Made by a program: the position numbers and the translations under genes
Source of the DNA: Williamsia herbipolensis
GTDB taxonomy: Bacteria > Actinomycetota > Actinomycetes > Mycobacteriales > Mycobacteriaceae
Length of the DNA: 64,000 bases
NCBI RefSeq assembly: GCF_000964005.1
Contig: NZ_JXYP01000023.1
Coordinates: 62,001 to 126,000 of the forward strand
Reading direction: 5' to 3'
The notes under the pieces: generated by a model
Seen by the model: only the letters and a program-made list of their open reading frames with translations
What the model was told of the DNA's origin: nothing
Database searches by the model: none
In this document: positions 27,151 to 36,065 of the stretch, piece after piece
How the letters are laid out: every line of letters begins with the position of its first letter
Numbering within the stretch: the stretch's first letter is position 1

Positions 27151-28337
27151 TGATGTCCGACCCCAGAGTGTCGGTGACGCGGCGGATGCGCGGTTCGGTG
27201 TCCTCGACGCCGACACCTCCCACCTCGACGACGCCGGCGATCACCTTCGACCGTGTCACCGTGACCTATGGCCGCGGTCGATCCGCCTCGGAGGCGTTGT
27301 CGGACTTCAGTCTCCGGGTCGCACCGGGTGAGACGGTGGCCCTGCTCGGTCCGAGCGGGTCGGGCAAGTCGACCGCCCTCAAGGCTCTCGCCGGTTTCGT
27401 GCGCCCCTCCTCGGGTCGGGTCCGGCTCGGCGACCGCGACATCACCGATCTCCCACCGGCCCGACGCGGGATCGGTGTGGTCGTCCAGTCCTACGCACTG
27501 TTCCCGCACCTGCGTGTCCGCGACAACGTCGCGTTCGGGCTCCGCGCCCACCGTGTGGCCCGGTCGGAGATCGGCGACCGGGTGACCGACGCGCTGTCGA
27601 TGGTGAGCATGTCGGCGTACGCCGATCGGTTGCCGCGGGAGCTGTCCGGCGGCCAACAACAGCGGGTGGCGATCGCCCGCGCGCTGGCCATCCGCCCCGG
27701 TGTGTTGCTGCTCGACGAACCGCTGGCCGCACTCGATGCCGCTCTGCGACAGTCGATGCTGACCGAGCTGCAGCAGCTTCGGGCGGCTCTGCCGGACACC
27801 GCGATGCTCTACGTCACCCACGATCAGAGCGAGGCGCTCGCGCTGGCCGACCGCGTCGCGGTGATGCGCGACGCCCACCTGGTCGATCTCGACACGGCCG
27901 ACGCCCTCTGGGCGCGTCCGCCGTCGACGTTCACCGCCGCCTTCCTCGGCGGCGCGAACCTGGTCCCCTGCACCGTGGGCCGGGTCTCGGGAACGAGCGC
28001 GCTGGTGTCGGTGGGTGATCGCATGCTCAGTGTGACCGCACCACCGCGTCGCGTCGGTGCACCGGACTGGGCGCCGGGCACCTCGGCGATGGTGTGTATC
28101 CGACCGCATGAGATCACGGTTGGCGCGACGTCGGTTCATGGATCGATCCGCGCCCGGGTCACCGCCACCGTCTGGCAGGGGTCGACGACCCGGGTGACGC
28201 TGGCGGTCGACGGCCTCCCGGACGTGCTGCTCGACGCGGACCTCCCCGGACGCACCGAGCACGACATCGACTCGGCCGTGTGGGTGACCATCGCGCCTGG
28301 CACCGGGGTGTTGGTGTCGACGAACGGCGCGCCATGA
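27150..28337 (+). CDS. phnT: 2-Aminoethylphosphonate ABC transporter ATP-binding protein
   Basis: The protein has about 395 residues: Walker [10 protein letters not shown] near residue 66, Q-loop VVQSYALFPHL, signature RELSGGQQQRV, Walker B LLLDEPLAALD, switch His in VTHDQ, and a C-terminal TOBE-type domain (residues 250-395) as in spermidine/iron/AEP importers. Start candidates are ATG 27150 (overlapping the phnS stop) and ATG 27153. A Ser/Thr/Pro-rich stretch of about 25 residues precedes the ABC domain, which is unusual and may mean a later start. It energises uptake through the two permeases that follow. Confidence 0.9.
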   Translation: MMSDPRVSVTRRMRGSVSSTPTPPTSTTPAITFDRVTVTYGRGRSASEALSDFSLRVAPGETVALLGPSGSGKSTALKALAGFVRPSSGRVRLGDRDITDLPPARRGIGVVVQSYALFPHLRVRDNVAFGLRAHRVARSEIGDRVTDALSMVSMSAYADRLPRELSGGQQQRVAIARALAIRPGVLLLDEPLAALDAALRQSMLTELQQLRAALPDTAMLYVTHDQSEALALADRVAVMRDAHLVDLDTADALWARPPSTFTAAFLGGANLVPCTVGRVSGTSALVSVGDRMLSVTAPPRRVGAPDWAPGTSAMVCIRPHEITVGATSVHGSIRARVTATVWQGSTTRVTLAVDGLPDVLLDADLPGRTEHDIDSAVWVTIAPGTGVLVSTNGAP

Positions 28338-29254
28338 CAGCCGATCTGGCCGAACGCCCGGTCGAGGAGTCGACACCGCAACCCAACCCGGCGATCGGTC
28401 GCAGCGCGGCGGCGTGGTGGACGATCGGTCCGCTGGTGATCGTCGCCGTCGTGGCGGTGTATCCCCTCATCCGTGTACTGGTCAACTCCACCGCGGGACA
28501 CGGTGCGAGTTCGTGGTCGGGGGTGCTGTCGTCGGAGCTGTTCCGGAACTCTCTGCTCACCACGGCGCGGATCGCGGTCTGCGCGACGCTCGGGTGTCTC
28601 GTGCTCGGCACCTTCATCGCGGTGGTCCTCGCCTTCGTGCCGTTCCCCGGTTCACGGGTGGTGGGGAGTCTCATCGACACCGTGCTGACGTTGCCGTCGT
28701 TCCTCATCACCCTGGCCTTCACGTTCCTCTACGGCAGCGCGGGCATCGTCAACGCGGCCCTGTTCGAGATCATCGGCTCCCGCCCGGTGAACTTCCTGAC
28801 CACCGAACTCGGTGTCATCGTTGCCGAGATCACCTTCTTCACCCCGTTCGTCGTGCGACCGCTGCTCGCCGCGTTCGCGATGGTCCCGCGCGACCAACTC
28901 GACGTGGCAGCCAGTCTCGGCGCATCGCCCTGGCGTGTGCTGCGTACGGTCGTGATGCCCGAGGCCTGGCCCGCACTGACCGCAGGCGGAGGCCTGGTGT
29001 TGCTCCTCACGCTCAACGAGTTCGGGATCGTCCTGTTCACCGGGGCCAAGGACGTCACGACCCTGCCGGTCCTCATCTACACCCGCGGGATCGTCACGTT
29101 CGACCTCCCCGGCGCCGCGGTGATCGCCACCGTGCAGATCGCGTTGTCGATCTGCCTCTATCTGCTCTACCGGCAGGCGTTCTCACGCCTGAGCTCGCGG
29201 CGCGGCGCGCCCCACCGAAAGGACGACGGCGATGCTGTTCTGGACCCGACGTAG
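28334..29254 (+). CDS. phnU: 2-Aminoethylphosphonate ABC transporter permease 1
   Basis: The 306-residue membrane protein has six helices and the cytoplasmic coupling motif near residue 195 (DVAASLGASPWRVLRTVVMP), which docks on the ATPase. ATG at 28334 overlaps the phnT stop by four bases. The C-terminus runs 23 bases into the next permease gene, so the three transporter genes are translationally linked. It resembles the PhnU/CysT class rather than fused ThiP-type permeases. Confidence 0.87.
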   Translation: MTADLAERPVEESTPQPNPAIGRSAAAWWTIGPLVIVAVVAVYPLIRVLVNSTAGHGASSWSGVLSSELFRNSLLTTARIAVCATLGCLVLGTFIAVVLAFVPFPGSRVVGSLIDTVLTLPSFLITLAFTFLYGSAGIVNAALFEIIGSRPVNFLTTELGVIVAEITFFTPFVVRPLLAAFAMVPRDQLDVAASLGASPWRVLRTVVMPEAWPALTAGGGLVLLLTLNEFGIVLFTGAKDVTTLPVLIYTRGIVTFDLPGAAVIATVQIALSICLYLLYRQAFSRLSSRRGAPHRKDDGDAVLDPT

Positions 29255-30029
29255 TCGTGCCGCGGTATGGGCACTGTTCGGCGTCGTCGTGGCGATCGTC
29301 TTCGTCGCGCCGATCGCCACCGTGGTGCTGGCGGCCTTCTCGGGGTCGTGGAATGGTCCGCTACCCACCGATCTCGGGCTGGCGCGGTTCGGCGACGCGC
29401 TCTCCGGTGACGATCTCGCCAGCCTGTCGGTGAGCCTGCAGACCGCGGTGATCGCCGGTGCACTGGCGTTGATCGTCGGGACCTGGGCCGCACTGGCCGC
29501 GCGGTCGGCACCGTCGTGGCTGGGCCGCGTCACCGACGCGGCGTTCCACATCCCGATCGCCGTCCCGTCGGTGGCGATCGGTCTGGGACTGTTGATCTCG
29601 TTCAACTCGCGGCCGCTGCTGCTCGGGGGGACGAAGTGGATCGTCATCGTCGCCCACATGGTGTTGGTGCTGGCGTTCGCGTTCAGTTCGGTGTCCGCGG
29701 CCGCGGAACGTCTCGACCCCGCACTGCGTCAGGCCGCGGAGTCACTCGGCGCCGGCCCTGCGCGCGTGCTGTTCGGTGTCGAGTTGCCGCTGCTGTTGCC
29801 GGCACTGGGCGCGGCCGCCGGCCTGGCCATCGCGCTGTCCATGGGTGAGTTGGGGGCCACCATCATGGTCTATCCGCCGACCTGGAAGACACTTCCGGTC
29901 AGCATCTTCGGGCTGTCGGATCGCGGGCAGGCCCTCTCTGCGGCCGTGTTGACCACCACGCTGCTGGCGGTGACCCTGGTGGTGCTCGCCGCTGTGAGCA
30001 GAGTGCGCACACGGGCATCTCTGCGCTGA
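29232..30029 (+). CDS. phnV: 2-Aminoethylphosphonate ABC transporter permease 2
   Basis: The 265-residue membrane protein with six helices is the second pore subunit; its coupling motif is QAAESLGAGPARVLFGVELP near residue 165. ATG at 29232 has AAGGACGACGGCG upstream. It is the last transporter gene of the operon, and the next gene, peptidase E, begins only 20 bp later, so it may be read through. Confidence 0.87.
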   Translation: MLFWTRRSRAAVWALFGVVVAIVFVAPIATVVLAAFSGSWNGPLPTDLGLARFGDALSGDDLASLSVSLQTAVIAGALALIVGTWAALAARSAPSWLGRVTDAAFHIPIAVPSVAIGLGLLISFNSRPLLLGGTKWIVIVAHMVLVLAFAFSSVSAAAERLDPALRQAAESLGAGPARVLFGVELPLLLPALGAAAGLAIALSMGELGATIMVYPPTWKTLPVSIFGLSDRGQALSAAVLTTTLLAVTLVVLAAVSRVRTRASLR

Positions 30030-30049
30030 CGGTCGCTACATTCGTCGAC

Positions 30050-30664
30050 ATGCGACTGTTCCTGACGTGCCTCGGTGTCGATGGACACGACGACCTGCTG
30101 GTGTCGGTGACGGGACGCGGCGCGACGATCGGCGTGGTGCTCAACGCCATCGACGACCGACCGTCTGATCGCGCGCTCGCCGGGGAGATCGAGCACGCCG
30201 AGATGACCCGACTCGGTCTGCGGCCGGTGGAGCTGGACCTGCGCGAGCACGCCGATGTCGCGCGACTGGCCACCGTCGACGCGCTGTGGGTGCGCGGCGG
30301 GAACACGTTCGCCCTCCGGTACGCGATGGCCGCACACGGCGCCGACGCCGTGATCGCGCGACGTATCGGCGACGACTCGCTCGGGTACGCCGGCTACAGC
30401 GCGGGCGCCGCCGTCCTCTCGCCCGATCTGTCGGCCGTCGCCGAGGTGGACGACCCGTCGGTGGTCGCCTCTCCGATCACCACCGGACTCGGCGTACTCG
30501 ACCGCCCGCTGATCCCCCACATCGGTGGGAGCTACGACGACGGCATCGCCTGCACCGCACTGAGTCGACGTCTCACTCTCGACGGCGTCGCACACCACGC
30601 GCTGCGCGATGGCGAAGCCCTGGTCGGTCTCGGCGGTGAGCTGCGCCTCGTGCCCCGCCGCTGA
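30050..30664 (+). CDS. Peptidase E-like protein (S51 family)
   Basis: The 204-residue protein resembles dipeptidase E, a serine exopeptidase for Asp-X dipeptides with a class I amidotransferase-like fold. The nucleophile is Ser117 in GYSAGAAVL, and WVRGGNTFALRY (residues 80-91) forms the oxyanion side. PHIGGSYDDG provides a candidate His. Its closeness to phnV suggests the same transcript, although a link to phosphonate use is not known. ATG at 30050. Confidence 0.83.
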   Translation: MRLFLTCLGVDGHDDLLVSVTGRGATIGVVLNAIDDRPSDRALAGEIEHAEMTRLGLRPVELDLREHADVARLATVDALWVRGGNTFALRYAMAAHGADAVIARRIGDDSLGYAGYSAGAAVLSPDLSAVAEVDDPSVVASPITTGLGVLDRPLIPHIGGSYDDGIACTALSRRLTLDGVAHHALRDGEALVGLGGELRLVPRR

Positions 30665-30672
30665 CCGACGGG

Positions 30673-32061
30673 TCAGCTCTCGAACAGCTCGGTGAGGTCG
30701 TCGTGGCCCAGATGGCGAGCCCACTGTGCAGGCGTCGAGTCGAAGCGGGCGTCACGGATCGCCGGATCGGCACCGAGTTCGAGAAGACGCACGCACAGGG
30801 CGGCGTCGTCGCGTTCGACGGCGGCGTGCAGTGCGGTCTGCCACGGTTGATCGACCTCGATGTCCGACCGCCCCATCGCGTTGATGTCGAACCCGTTGTC
30901 GCTCAGCAATTCCACGGCGGCAATCCGTCCGTGGGCGGCGGCCCACACCATCAGGGCCGGGCGGGCGTCGCGCACGGCCGACACCACGTCGGTGGACGTG
31001 GCGGTGACCGCGGCGGCATCTCCGGCCAGTACCGCCGCGACGAACGACTCCTCGGGCGACAGCGTCGGCATCGCGGCACCCAGTGCGGTGAGGCGGTGGG
31101 CGAGCGCAGCGTGACCGTTGCCGACCGCCACGTCGATGGGGAGTCGGCCGTCGGGGAGCGGCGCACCGACGTCTATGCCGTGGGATGCGATCAGGTCGAC
31201 CCGGTCGCGTTGATCATGGGTCACCGCCCACGCGAGCAGCCCGCCGACGATGTCGCGGGGTGCGGGCAACACGTCGGGAAGTACTGCGCGCCAGGGGCCC
31301 CCGTCGCCACGCCCGAGACCGTGCTCGAACAGCAGCGCGTACACGCTGTCGTCGGTGCCGAACATGCGGTTGTAGACGGTCTCGCCGTCGTTGGCCTCGG
31401 CACCCGCCTCGAGCAGCAGACGCGTGAGGTCGAGGACGTGTGGGTGCGGTGGTTGGTCCCGCTCTCCCCCACCGCACACCCCGGTGAGGATCGTGAACGG
31501 GGTGGCCAGACCTGCGAAGAATCGCCCGTCGTTCACATCCGCTCCGGCCTCGATCAGGAGCTGTGCGGTCGCGAGGCAGTCGTCGACGTCGGTGTCGAGG
31601 CGACCGTAGGCGAGGTACATCAGGGGCGTCCAACCGAACGGGCCCACCGGTTCACGTGCCGCTGAGGTGTTGTCCGTCAGTATCTCTCGCAGCGCAGCCA
31701 CATCGGCGGCGACGGCCGCGGTCGCCGGGTTCGCCCGGCTCAGGCTCGGCTGCGCGGCAAGAAGGGACTCTGCGCGACCGGCGTTCTGCGACTCGTCGCG
31801 CTGATAGGTGAGACACGCGAGGTCGAGGAACACATCCGCGGCGGAGTCTGTGGTGCGGTCGACGAGAGTCCATCGACGACCGGTGATGGCCTGCACGTGC
31901 CGTACGAGGCGCGTCCAACTGGCGAAGCCGTACTCGCGGGCCAGGTCGCGCTGCGCGGTGGTCAGCGGATACCCCGGGTCGTCGCGGCGCACCGCGCGTT
32001 GCAGTTCTCGTGCGCGCGTGCGCAGTTGATCGAGATCGGGGTTGTCGGGAAGGTGTGCCAC
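30673..32061 (-). CDS. Ankyrin-repeat protein
   Basis: The 462-residue protein starts with a helical module (LDQLRTRARELQRAVRRDDP ... YGFASWTRLVRHVQ) common to bacterial ankyrin proteins, then six or more ankyrin-type repeats such as GWTPLMYLAYGR, DGRLPIDVAVGNGHAALAHR and PWQTALHAAVERDDAALCVR. It has no signal peptide or enzyme domain; a protein-binding role in the cytosol is likely. GTG at 32061 is preceded by GAGGAG six bases away. The stop lies eight bases from the convergent peptidase E stop. Confidence 0.85.
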   Translation of the reverse strand: MAHLPDNPDLDQLRTRARELQRAVRRDDPGYPLTTAQRDLAREYGFASWTRLVRHVQAITGRRWTLVDRTTDSAADVFLDLACLTYQRDESQNAGRAESLLAAQPSLSRANPATAAVAADVAALREILTDNTSAAREPVGPFGWTPLMYLAYGRLDTDVDDCLATAQLLIEAGADVNDGRFFAGLATPFTILTGVCGGGERDQPPHPHVLDLTRLLLEAGAEANDGETVYNRMFGTDDSVYALLFEHGLGRGDGGPWRAVLPDVLPAPRDIVGGLLAWAVTHDQRDRVDLIASHGIDVGAPLPDGRLPIDVAVGNGHAALAHRLTALGAAMPTLSPEESFVAAVLAGDAAAVTATSTDVVSAVRDARPALMVWAAAHGRIAAVELLSDNGFDINAMGRSDIEVDQPWQTALHAAVERDDAALCVRLLELGADPAIRDARFDSTPAQWARHLGHDDLTELFES

Positions 32062-32199
32062 GGCAGGCTCCTCTCGTTGCCTGCGGTCCGCGGGACAGGC
32101 CGAAAGGAGGTGGGTGGTCGATACTCCGGTGTCGCCTACCGAGTGGGCTCAGCCCTGTCCACGGACCCGGAGGCGCCTCGGCGAGCGCCTGGGAACGAT

Positions 32200-32224
32200 G
32201 ATAACCGGTGCGCGACCGGTTATC
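32200..32224. promoter_or_regulatory. Perfect GATAACCGGT...ACCGGTTATC inverted repeat over a stop codon
   Basis: Two 10-bp arms (32200-32209, 32215-32224) flank GCGCG. The right arm contains the TAA stop of the alpha/beta hydrolase gene. It may be a terminator for that gene or an operator for the ankyrin gene that starts 140 bp downstream on the same strand. Confidence 0.55.
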
Positions 32225-33020
32225 GAGGGCTCGCGGCGGGTTCGCTTCCGGCGAGCAGGATGGACGCGATCAACCCCGGATTGTCCGACATGGGAACGTG
32301 TCCCACGCCGGGCACCGAGATGATGCGCGCGTGAGGGAAATACGTGACCACGTTGTGGCGGTCGCGATGCGGGAGGATCAGGTCGCGCGTCCCCCACGCG
32401 ACGGTGACCGGCACCAGCGGTGAGGTGACCGGCGGCAGCTCGAACGGTGCGTCGACACCGCCGGCGAGCGTCGTGTTGGTGAGCAGCGACTGGACGTCGA
32501 TCACTGCGTTCTCGTAGGAGATGCGGCTGGGGTGGGCGAAGAACGGCGCCAACGACGGGTAGCGAACCAATTTGCTGCGGAACGCCTTCGACGCCTGGTC
32601 GCCCATCGCGCCGGCCGCCGCACGCAACGCACGGAACTTGGCCAGCCCGCGCGCCTGGGCCGCCGGAGTTTTCCAGAACCCGGCCGGCGACAGCGCGGTC
32701 GCCGAGGCGACGTCACCGCGCGCGGCCAACGCCATGGCGAGGAAGCCGCCGAGTGAGTTCCCGGCGATGTGCACCGGCTCGTCGGGTCCGCCGACCTCGG
32801 TGACGAAGTCGGAGAGTCCTTCGATGAACGCGGCCAACCGCTCGGCTCCGAACACATCGACGTCGTCGGATTCGCCGTGACCGGGCAGGTCGACGGTCAC
32901 GACCCGCCGGTATGGCGTCAGAAGGTCCAGCACCGGATCCCAGGCCTGTCTGCGATGGACCACGCCGTGGACCAGGACCAATGTGGGGCCGTCACCGGCC
33001 ACGTCGTGTCGCAGACTCAT
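32220..33020 (-). CDS. Alpha/beta hydrolase
   Basis: The 266-residue cytosolic hydrolase has the oxyanion motif LVHGVVHRRQAWDPV, VTVDLPGHGES, the nucleophile elbow AGNSLGGF near residue 93, an acid candidate in WGTRD near residue 219, and the final histidine in VPGVGHVPM near residue 247. The substrate is unknown; the type is near the epoxide hydrolase/haloperoxidase-like class without their special residues. ATG at 33020 gives the normal short N-terminus. Confidence 0.87.
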   Translation of the reverse strand: MSLRHDVAGDGPTLVLVHGVVHRRQAWDPVLDLLTPYRRVVTVDLPGHGESDDVDVFGAERLAAFIEGLSDFVTEVGGPDEPVHIAGNSLGGFLAMALAARGDVASATALSPAGFWKTPAAQARGLAKFRALRAAAGAMGDQASKAFRSKLVRYPSLAPFFAHPSRISYENAVIDVQSLLTNTTLAGGVDAPFELPPVTSPLVPVTVAWGTRDLILPHRDRHNVVTYFPHARIISVPGVGHVPMSDNPGLIASILLAGSEPAASPR

Positions 33021-33063
33021 GCGCAGAAGAGTAGACGCACGGTTGTGCGCCACCTGCCGCACG

Positions 33064-34614
33064 TCAGAACGGTGGTGGGTCGTCGTCTTCGGCGTCGCGC
33101 GCGGCTTGCTCTGCCGCCTCTCGGGTGCGGCGGTTGTGTTCCCGTTCGGTCTGGCGTCGGGCGTGTTTGTCTGCCAGGCGTGGTCGGCGTCTGGTCGGTG
33201 CAGGCTCTGTGGCGTTGTCCGGGGCGGGTGGTGCGTTCTGTGGTGCGGTGAAGCGGATGTCCTTCAATGCAGGGAACAGGTCGGTGCCGTCGAATGCGGG
33301 CCCGGCCACCGTCAAGCCTTCGGGGGTGATGATCACCGACTCGATACGGCCGTCGCGGCCCATGGTCTGGTCGTCGAGGAAGTCGGTGTGGGTTTTCAGG
33401 TTGTGGTGGAACCGGCACTTGGATCCGGTGTTCCCCGGGCACGTCTGCCCACCGTGGGTCGGATGGTCGTGGTCGTACTCGCGGACGTGGTCGATGTCGC
33501 AGACCCACGCGGGTCTTTCGCATCCTGCGACGTCGCAGTACAACGACCGGGCCCGCACCACGGTGTCCAACGCGGTCGACGGCCGATACGGATTCCCCGG
33601 GGTGTGTGGGGCGAGTGCATCATCGCGGTGCCCGATCGGGGCCACGGTCACACCAGGCTCGGTGAGGAGGTCGTCGAAGTGGGCCGGGGAGATCACGCCG
33701 TAGCCGTCGAGGAAACACGGTGTCTCCCCGTCCCCGGCGACGGTCTCCAGATCGCAGATAACGTGCAGCGTCATGCTGCTGCCGGTGCCGGGAACCTCCC
33801 GCGCCGCAGGCGCTTCGGGGTCGGAAACCGCAGGGGCGTCGCACGACTCATCGTCACCGCACTGGCATTCCCACGCCACACCCATGACCAGACAGAAATG
33901 CGCATCGGACTTCCGGGCGGCGAGAGTGCGCCCATCGTCCTTACACACCGCGCGAGCCAGGGCATCGACCCGTCGCGATATCTGAATGGCTTTCTCAGCG
34001 GTGGAGGTGGCCTCGACCCGTGCCATGCCGTCGGCGAGGCGCTCGGTCCAGAACCCCCGCGCATCGACCGCAGCCTTACGTCGCGCCCGCACGGCGTCGG
34101 GGTCGATCCGGTAGACGCTGCGGTCGACCATGTCCCGGATCCGCGACGGTGACCACGATCCGCGTCGCCGCAATGCGGCCGCGATCTCGGTGTCGACGAC
34201 CTGCTGCGCGTCACGATCGGTGACGAGGTCGGTGCGTTCGACGATCACCCGCACATACCGCGTCGCCAACCGGCCATCGCGGAGACATTCGGCCACCTTC
34301 GGGAGCCGGTCGCGTAACGCGACGGCGGTGTCGACGATCCGCTCGGCCGCGCCCTGGGAGATCGAATGGGTGACCGCGATCCGCGCCGCGCACTGCATGG
34401 TCGCGTCGAACGTCCGCCGGTCCGACGCTTCTTCTGGCACCACCAACTGCCGGTGCAACTCGCCGACGTCGCGGTACCGGGTCCACTCCAGGAAGGCCTG
34501 TCCGGCGGCGGCGTGAACCATGTTGCCCAACAACGCGTTCACCGACGCAGCAACGTGATCGGTGAGCAATCCCACCGACCCCGCATCCACCCCAGCCCAA
34601 CCCCCATCGCGCAT
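33064..34614 (-). CDS. DUF222/HNH endonuclease-domain protein (13E12-repeat family)
   Basis: The 516-residue protein has an N-terminal DUF222 region of about 300 residues and a C-terminal HNH nuclease motif: CDIDHVREYDHDHPTHGG followed by CRFHHNLK near residue 400, with flanking cysteines (CDVAGC, TCPGN) that likely bind zinc. A basic, highly charged tail follows. Gordonia and mycobacterial genomes carry many copies, often linked to mobile DNA, but the biological role is not settled. ATG at 34614. The 180 bp upstream, to the RCC1 gene, holds nothing I can name. Confidence 0.88.
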   Translation of the reverse strand: MRDGGWAGVDAGSVGLLTDHVAASVNALLGNMVHAAAGQAFLEWTRYRDVGELHRQLVVPEEASDRRTFDATMQCAARIAVTHSISQGAAERIVDTAVALRDRLPKVAECLRDGRLATRYVRVIVERTDLVTDRDAQQVVDTEIAAALRRRGSWSPSRIRDMVDRSVYRIDPDAVRARRKAAVDARGFWTERLADGMARVEATSTAEKAIQISRRVDALARAVCKDDGRTLAARKSDAHFCLVMGVAWECQCGDDESCDAPAVSDPEAPAAREVPGTGSSMTLHVICDLETVAGDGETPCFLDGYGVISPAHFDDLLTEPGVTVAPIGHRDDALAPHTPGNPYRPSTALDTVVRARSLYCDVAGCERPAWVCDIDHVREYDHDHPTHGGQTCPGNTGSKCRFHHNLKTHTDFLDDQTMGRDGRIESVIITPEGLTVAGPAFDGTDLFPALKDIRFTAPQNAPPAPDNATEPAPTRRRPRLADKHARRQTEREHNRRTREAAEQAARDAEDDDPPPF

Positions 34615-34796
34615 GAATCAACCCTAGAACAGGGGTACGACAGAGCCGTTTTCCCCTAAGTCACGCTGTATTACAGTTTCGTCTGGGTAGAGCCTCGTTG
34701 CCTGTCAGGAGTCGGCATCGGTGGCGACATCCCACCACACCGGGCTCTCCGCGACCGTTCGCCGCATGTGGTCTCCCTGAATCGAATATGTCGGTC

Positions 34797-35735
34797 TCAA
34801 CAACGTCGAGCGGCTTCTGACTGTGGTGGCCCGCAAACCGTCTCAACCTGAGTCCACGCATCCACGTTGCACTGACCGTCACCGTTCTCGCCGGCACTCA
34901 CAACAGTTCCGTCGACACGGAGCCCCAGGGTGTGCGTAGACCCAGCAGCGACGGCCACGAGGCCACTCCATTTGCCCACATCGCATTGACCGTGGCTGTT
35001 ATCGCCGGCAGCGACAGCACGCCCATCGACGGTGAGACCGACGCAGTGGTGGCTACCTGCGTCCAAATGGAAGATGTCAGCCCATCGGTCAACACTGCGG
35101 GCGCCTGCGTCTGGTGATCCTGTGGCGAGAACGCAGCCGTCGGCGCGCAGGCCGATTGTGTGCATAGAGCCGGCTGCCACCGCTGTGACGTTGCTCCAAT
35201 GGCCGACCGCGCACTGACCTCGCCGATTGGCACCCGCGGCGACAACAGTTCCGTCGCCCCGCACTGCGACAGAGTGCCAATCGCCACATGAAAGACCGGT
35301 TACTCCGTGCCACGCGTCCACCTGACACTGGCCCTCGTCACGTCGACCGGTCGCAAGGACTGTTCCATCGGAGCGGAGCCCGAGAGTCGTTCGCCAGCCT
35401 GCCGCCACCGCGACGATGCCTCGCCAGTCATTTGCGCTGCACTGTCCGTTGCCGTTCCAGCCTGACGTGACAACAGAGCCGTCCGACCGCAGGCCCACCG
35501 TGTGCGAACGCCCGGTGTTCTTTGCTGAGTGCACGTTCCCCACTGCGACCGACACCACGTCGCGCCAACCGCTGACATCGCACTCGCCTGCGGCACCGTT
35601 GCCGACCGCCACAACCGTTCCGTCCGAACGCCGCCCGACAGAATGGCGTCGACCAGCCGCTATCGCCGTTCCGGCGCGCTCGAGATCGGCGGCGTCCACA
35701 CGTTCATCGTGGAACACCGCGGACAAGTAGTCCAA
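34797..35735 (-). CDS. RCC1-like beta-propeller protein
   Basis: The 312-residue protein consists of seven repeats of about 38-45 residues built on the pattern SDGTVVAxGxN-xxGQCxVxxW-xxVxAVAAGxxHTxGLR; the closing GQC/GEC cysteine appears in six of seven. Such RCC1 repeats form a seven-bladed propeller that binds partners. Repeat 2 has a 7-9-residue insertion (SAKNTGR). There is no signal peptide or further domain. The start is a TTG at 35735 with no good ribosome-binding site. GC content is visibly lower than in neighbours, suggesting acquisition from elsewhere. Confidence 0.82.
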   Translation of the reverse strand: MDYLSAVFHDERVDAADLERAGTAIAAGRRHSVGRRSDGTVVAVGNGAAGECDVSGWRDVVSVAVGNVHSAKNTGRSHTVGLRSDGSVVTSGWNGNGQCSANDWRGIVAVAAGWRTTLGLRSDGTVLATGRRDEGQCQVDAWHGVTGLSCGDWHSVAVRGDGTVVAAGANRRGQCAVGHWSNVTAVAAGSMHTIGLRADGCVLATGSPDAGARSVDRWADIFHLDAGSHHCVGLTVDGRAVAAGDNSHGQCDVGKWSGLVAVAAGSTHTLGLRVDGTVVSAGENGDGQCNVDAWTQVETVCGPPQSEAARRC

Positions 35736-35807
35736 TGGTCGCCGGCACTACAGCCGCCACCACTCTGTACAAGGCAAATGTCTGCCGACTTCCTGATTCA
35801 CGGCAGT

Positions 35808-35933
35808 TCAGCCGATGTGGAACACGTACCCGCCGATGAGGATCGCGATGCCCGCGGCGATCGCTCCGATGGCACCGATGCCGATGAACGGCGCTGCGAT
35901 GATCTGCGCGATGGTGGTGGCGACACTTCCCAT
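35808..35933 (-). CDS. 41-residue hydrophobic membrane peptide
   Basis: A short frame encodes MGSVATTIAQII then AAPFIGIGAIGAIAAGIAIL and IGGYVFHIG: one to two Gly/Ile/Ala-rich membrane segments and no charged residue before the end. AGAGGAG lies six bases before the ATG at 35933, the best ribosome-binding site in this stretch, which is why I call it although it is short. It stands alone between the RCC1 gene and the divergent epoxide-hydrolase-like gene. Candidates are a small membrane-complex subunit, a pore or a toxin; I cannot choose. Confidence 0.6.
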   Translation of the reverse strand: MGSVATTIAQIIAAPFIGIGAIGAIAAGIAILIGGYVFHIG

Positions 35934-36065
35934 GACCGACTCCTCTCGATGAATCGGCGCCATGCCGGTTCGGTACCAAAGCGTACCAAGATCCTTACCT
36001 CTCCGCACGACCGAATCCGGATCGAGACCTCGCGAGTCGCGCCATCGAAGTGCGATGGTGGACGC

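Noticed and set aside
33064-34614. The DUF222/HNH gene as a restriction or defence system
   Set aside because: No methyltransferase or other defence partner is nearby, and the family is a common multicopy element.
34661-34897. Minus-strand 78-codon frame between the RCC1 and HNH genes
   Set aside because: It overlaps the RCC1 gene in another frame and has neither a domain nor a start signal.
35704-35979. Minus-strand 91-codon frame upstream of the RCC1 gene
   Set aside because: His/Arg-rich shadow of the small membrane peptide region; the 41-codon frame has the better start signal.
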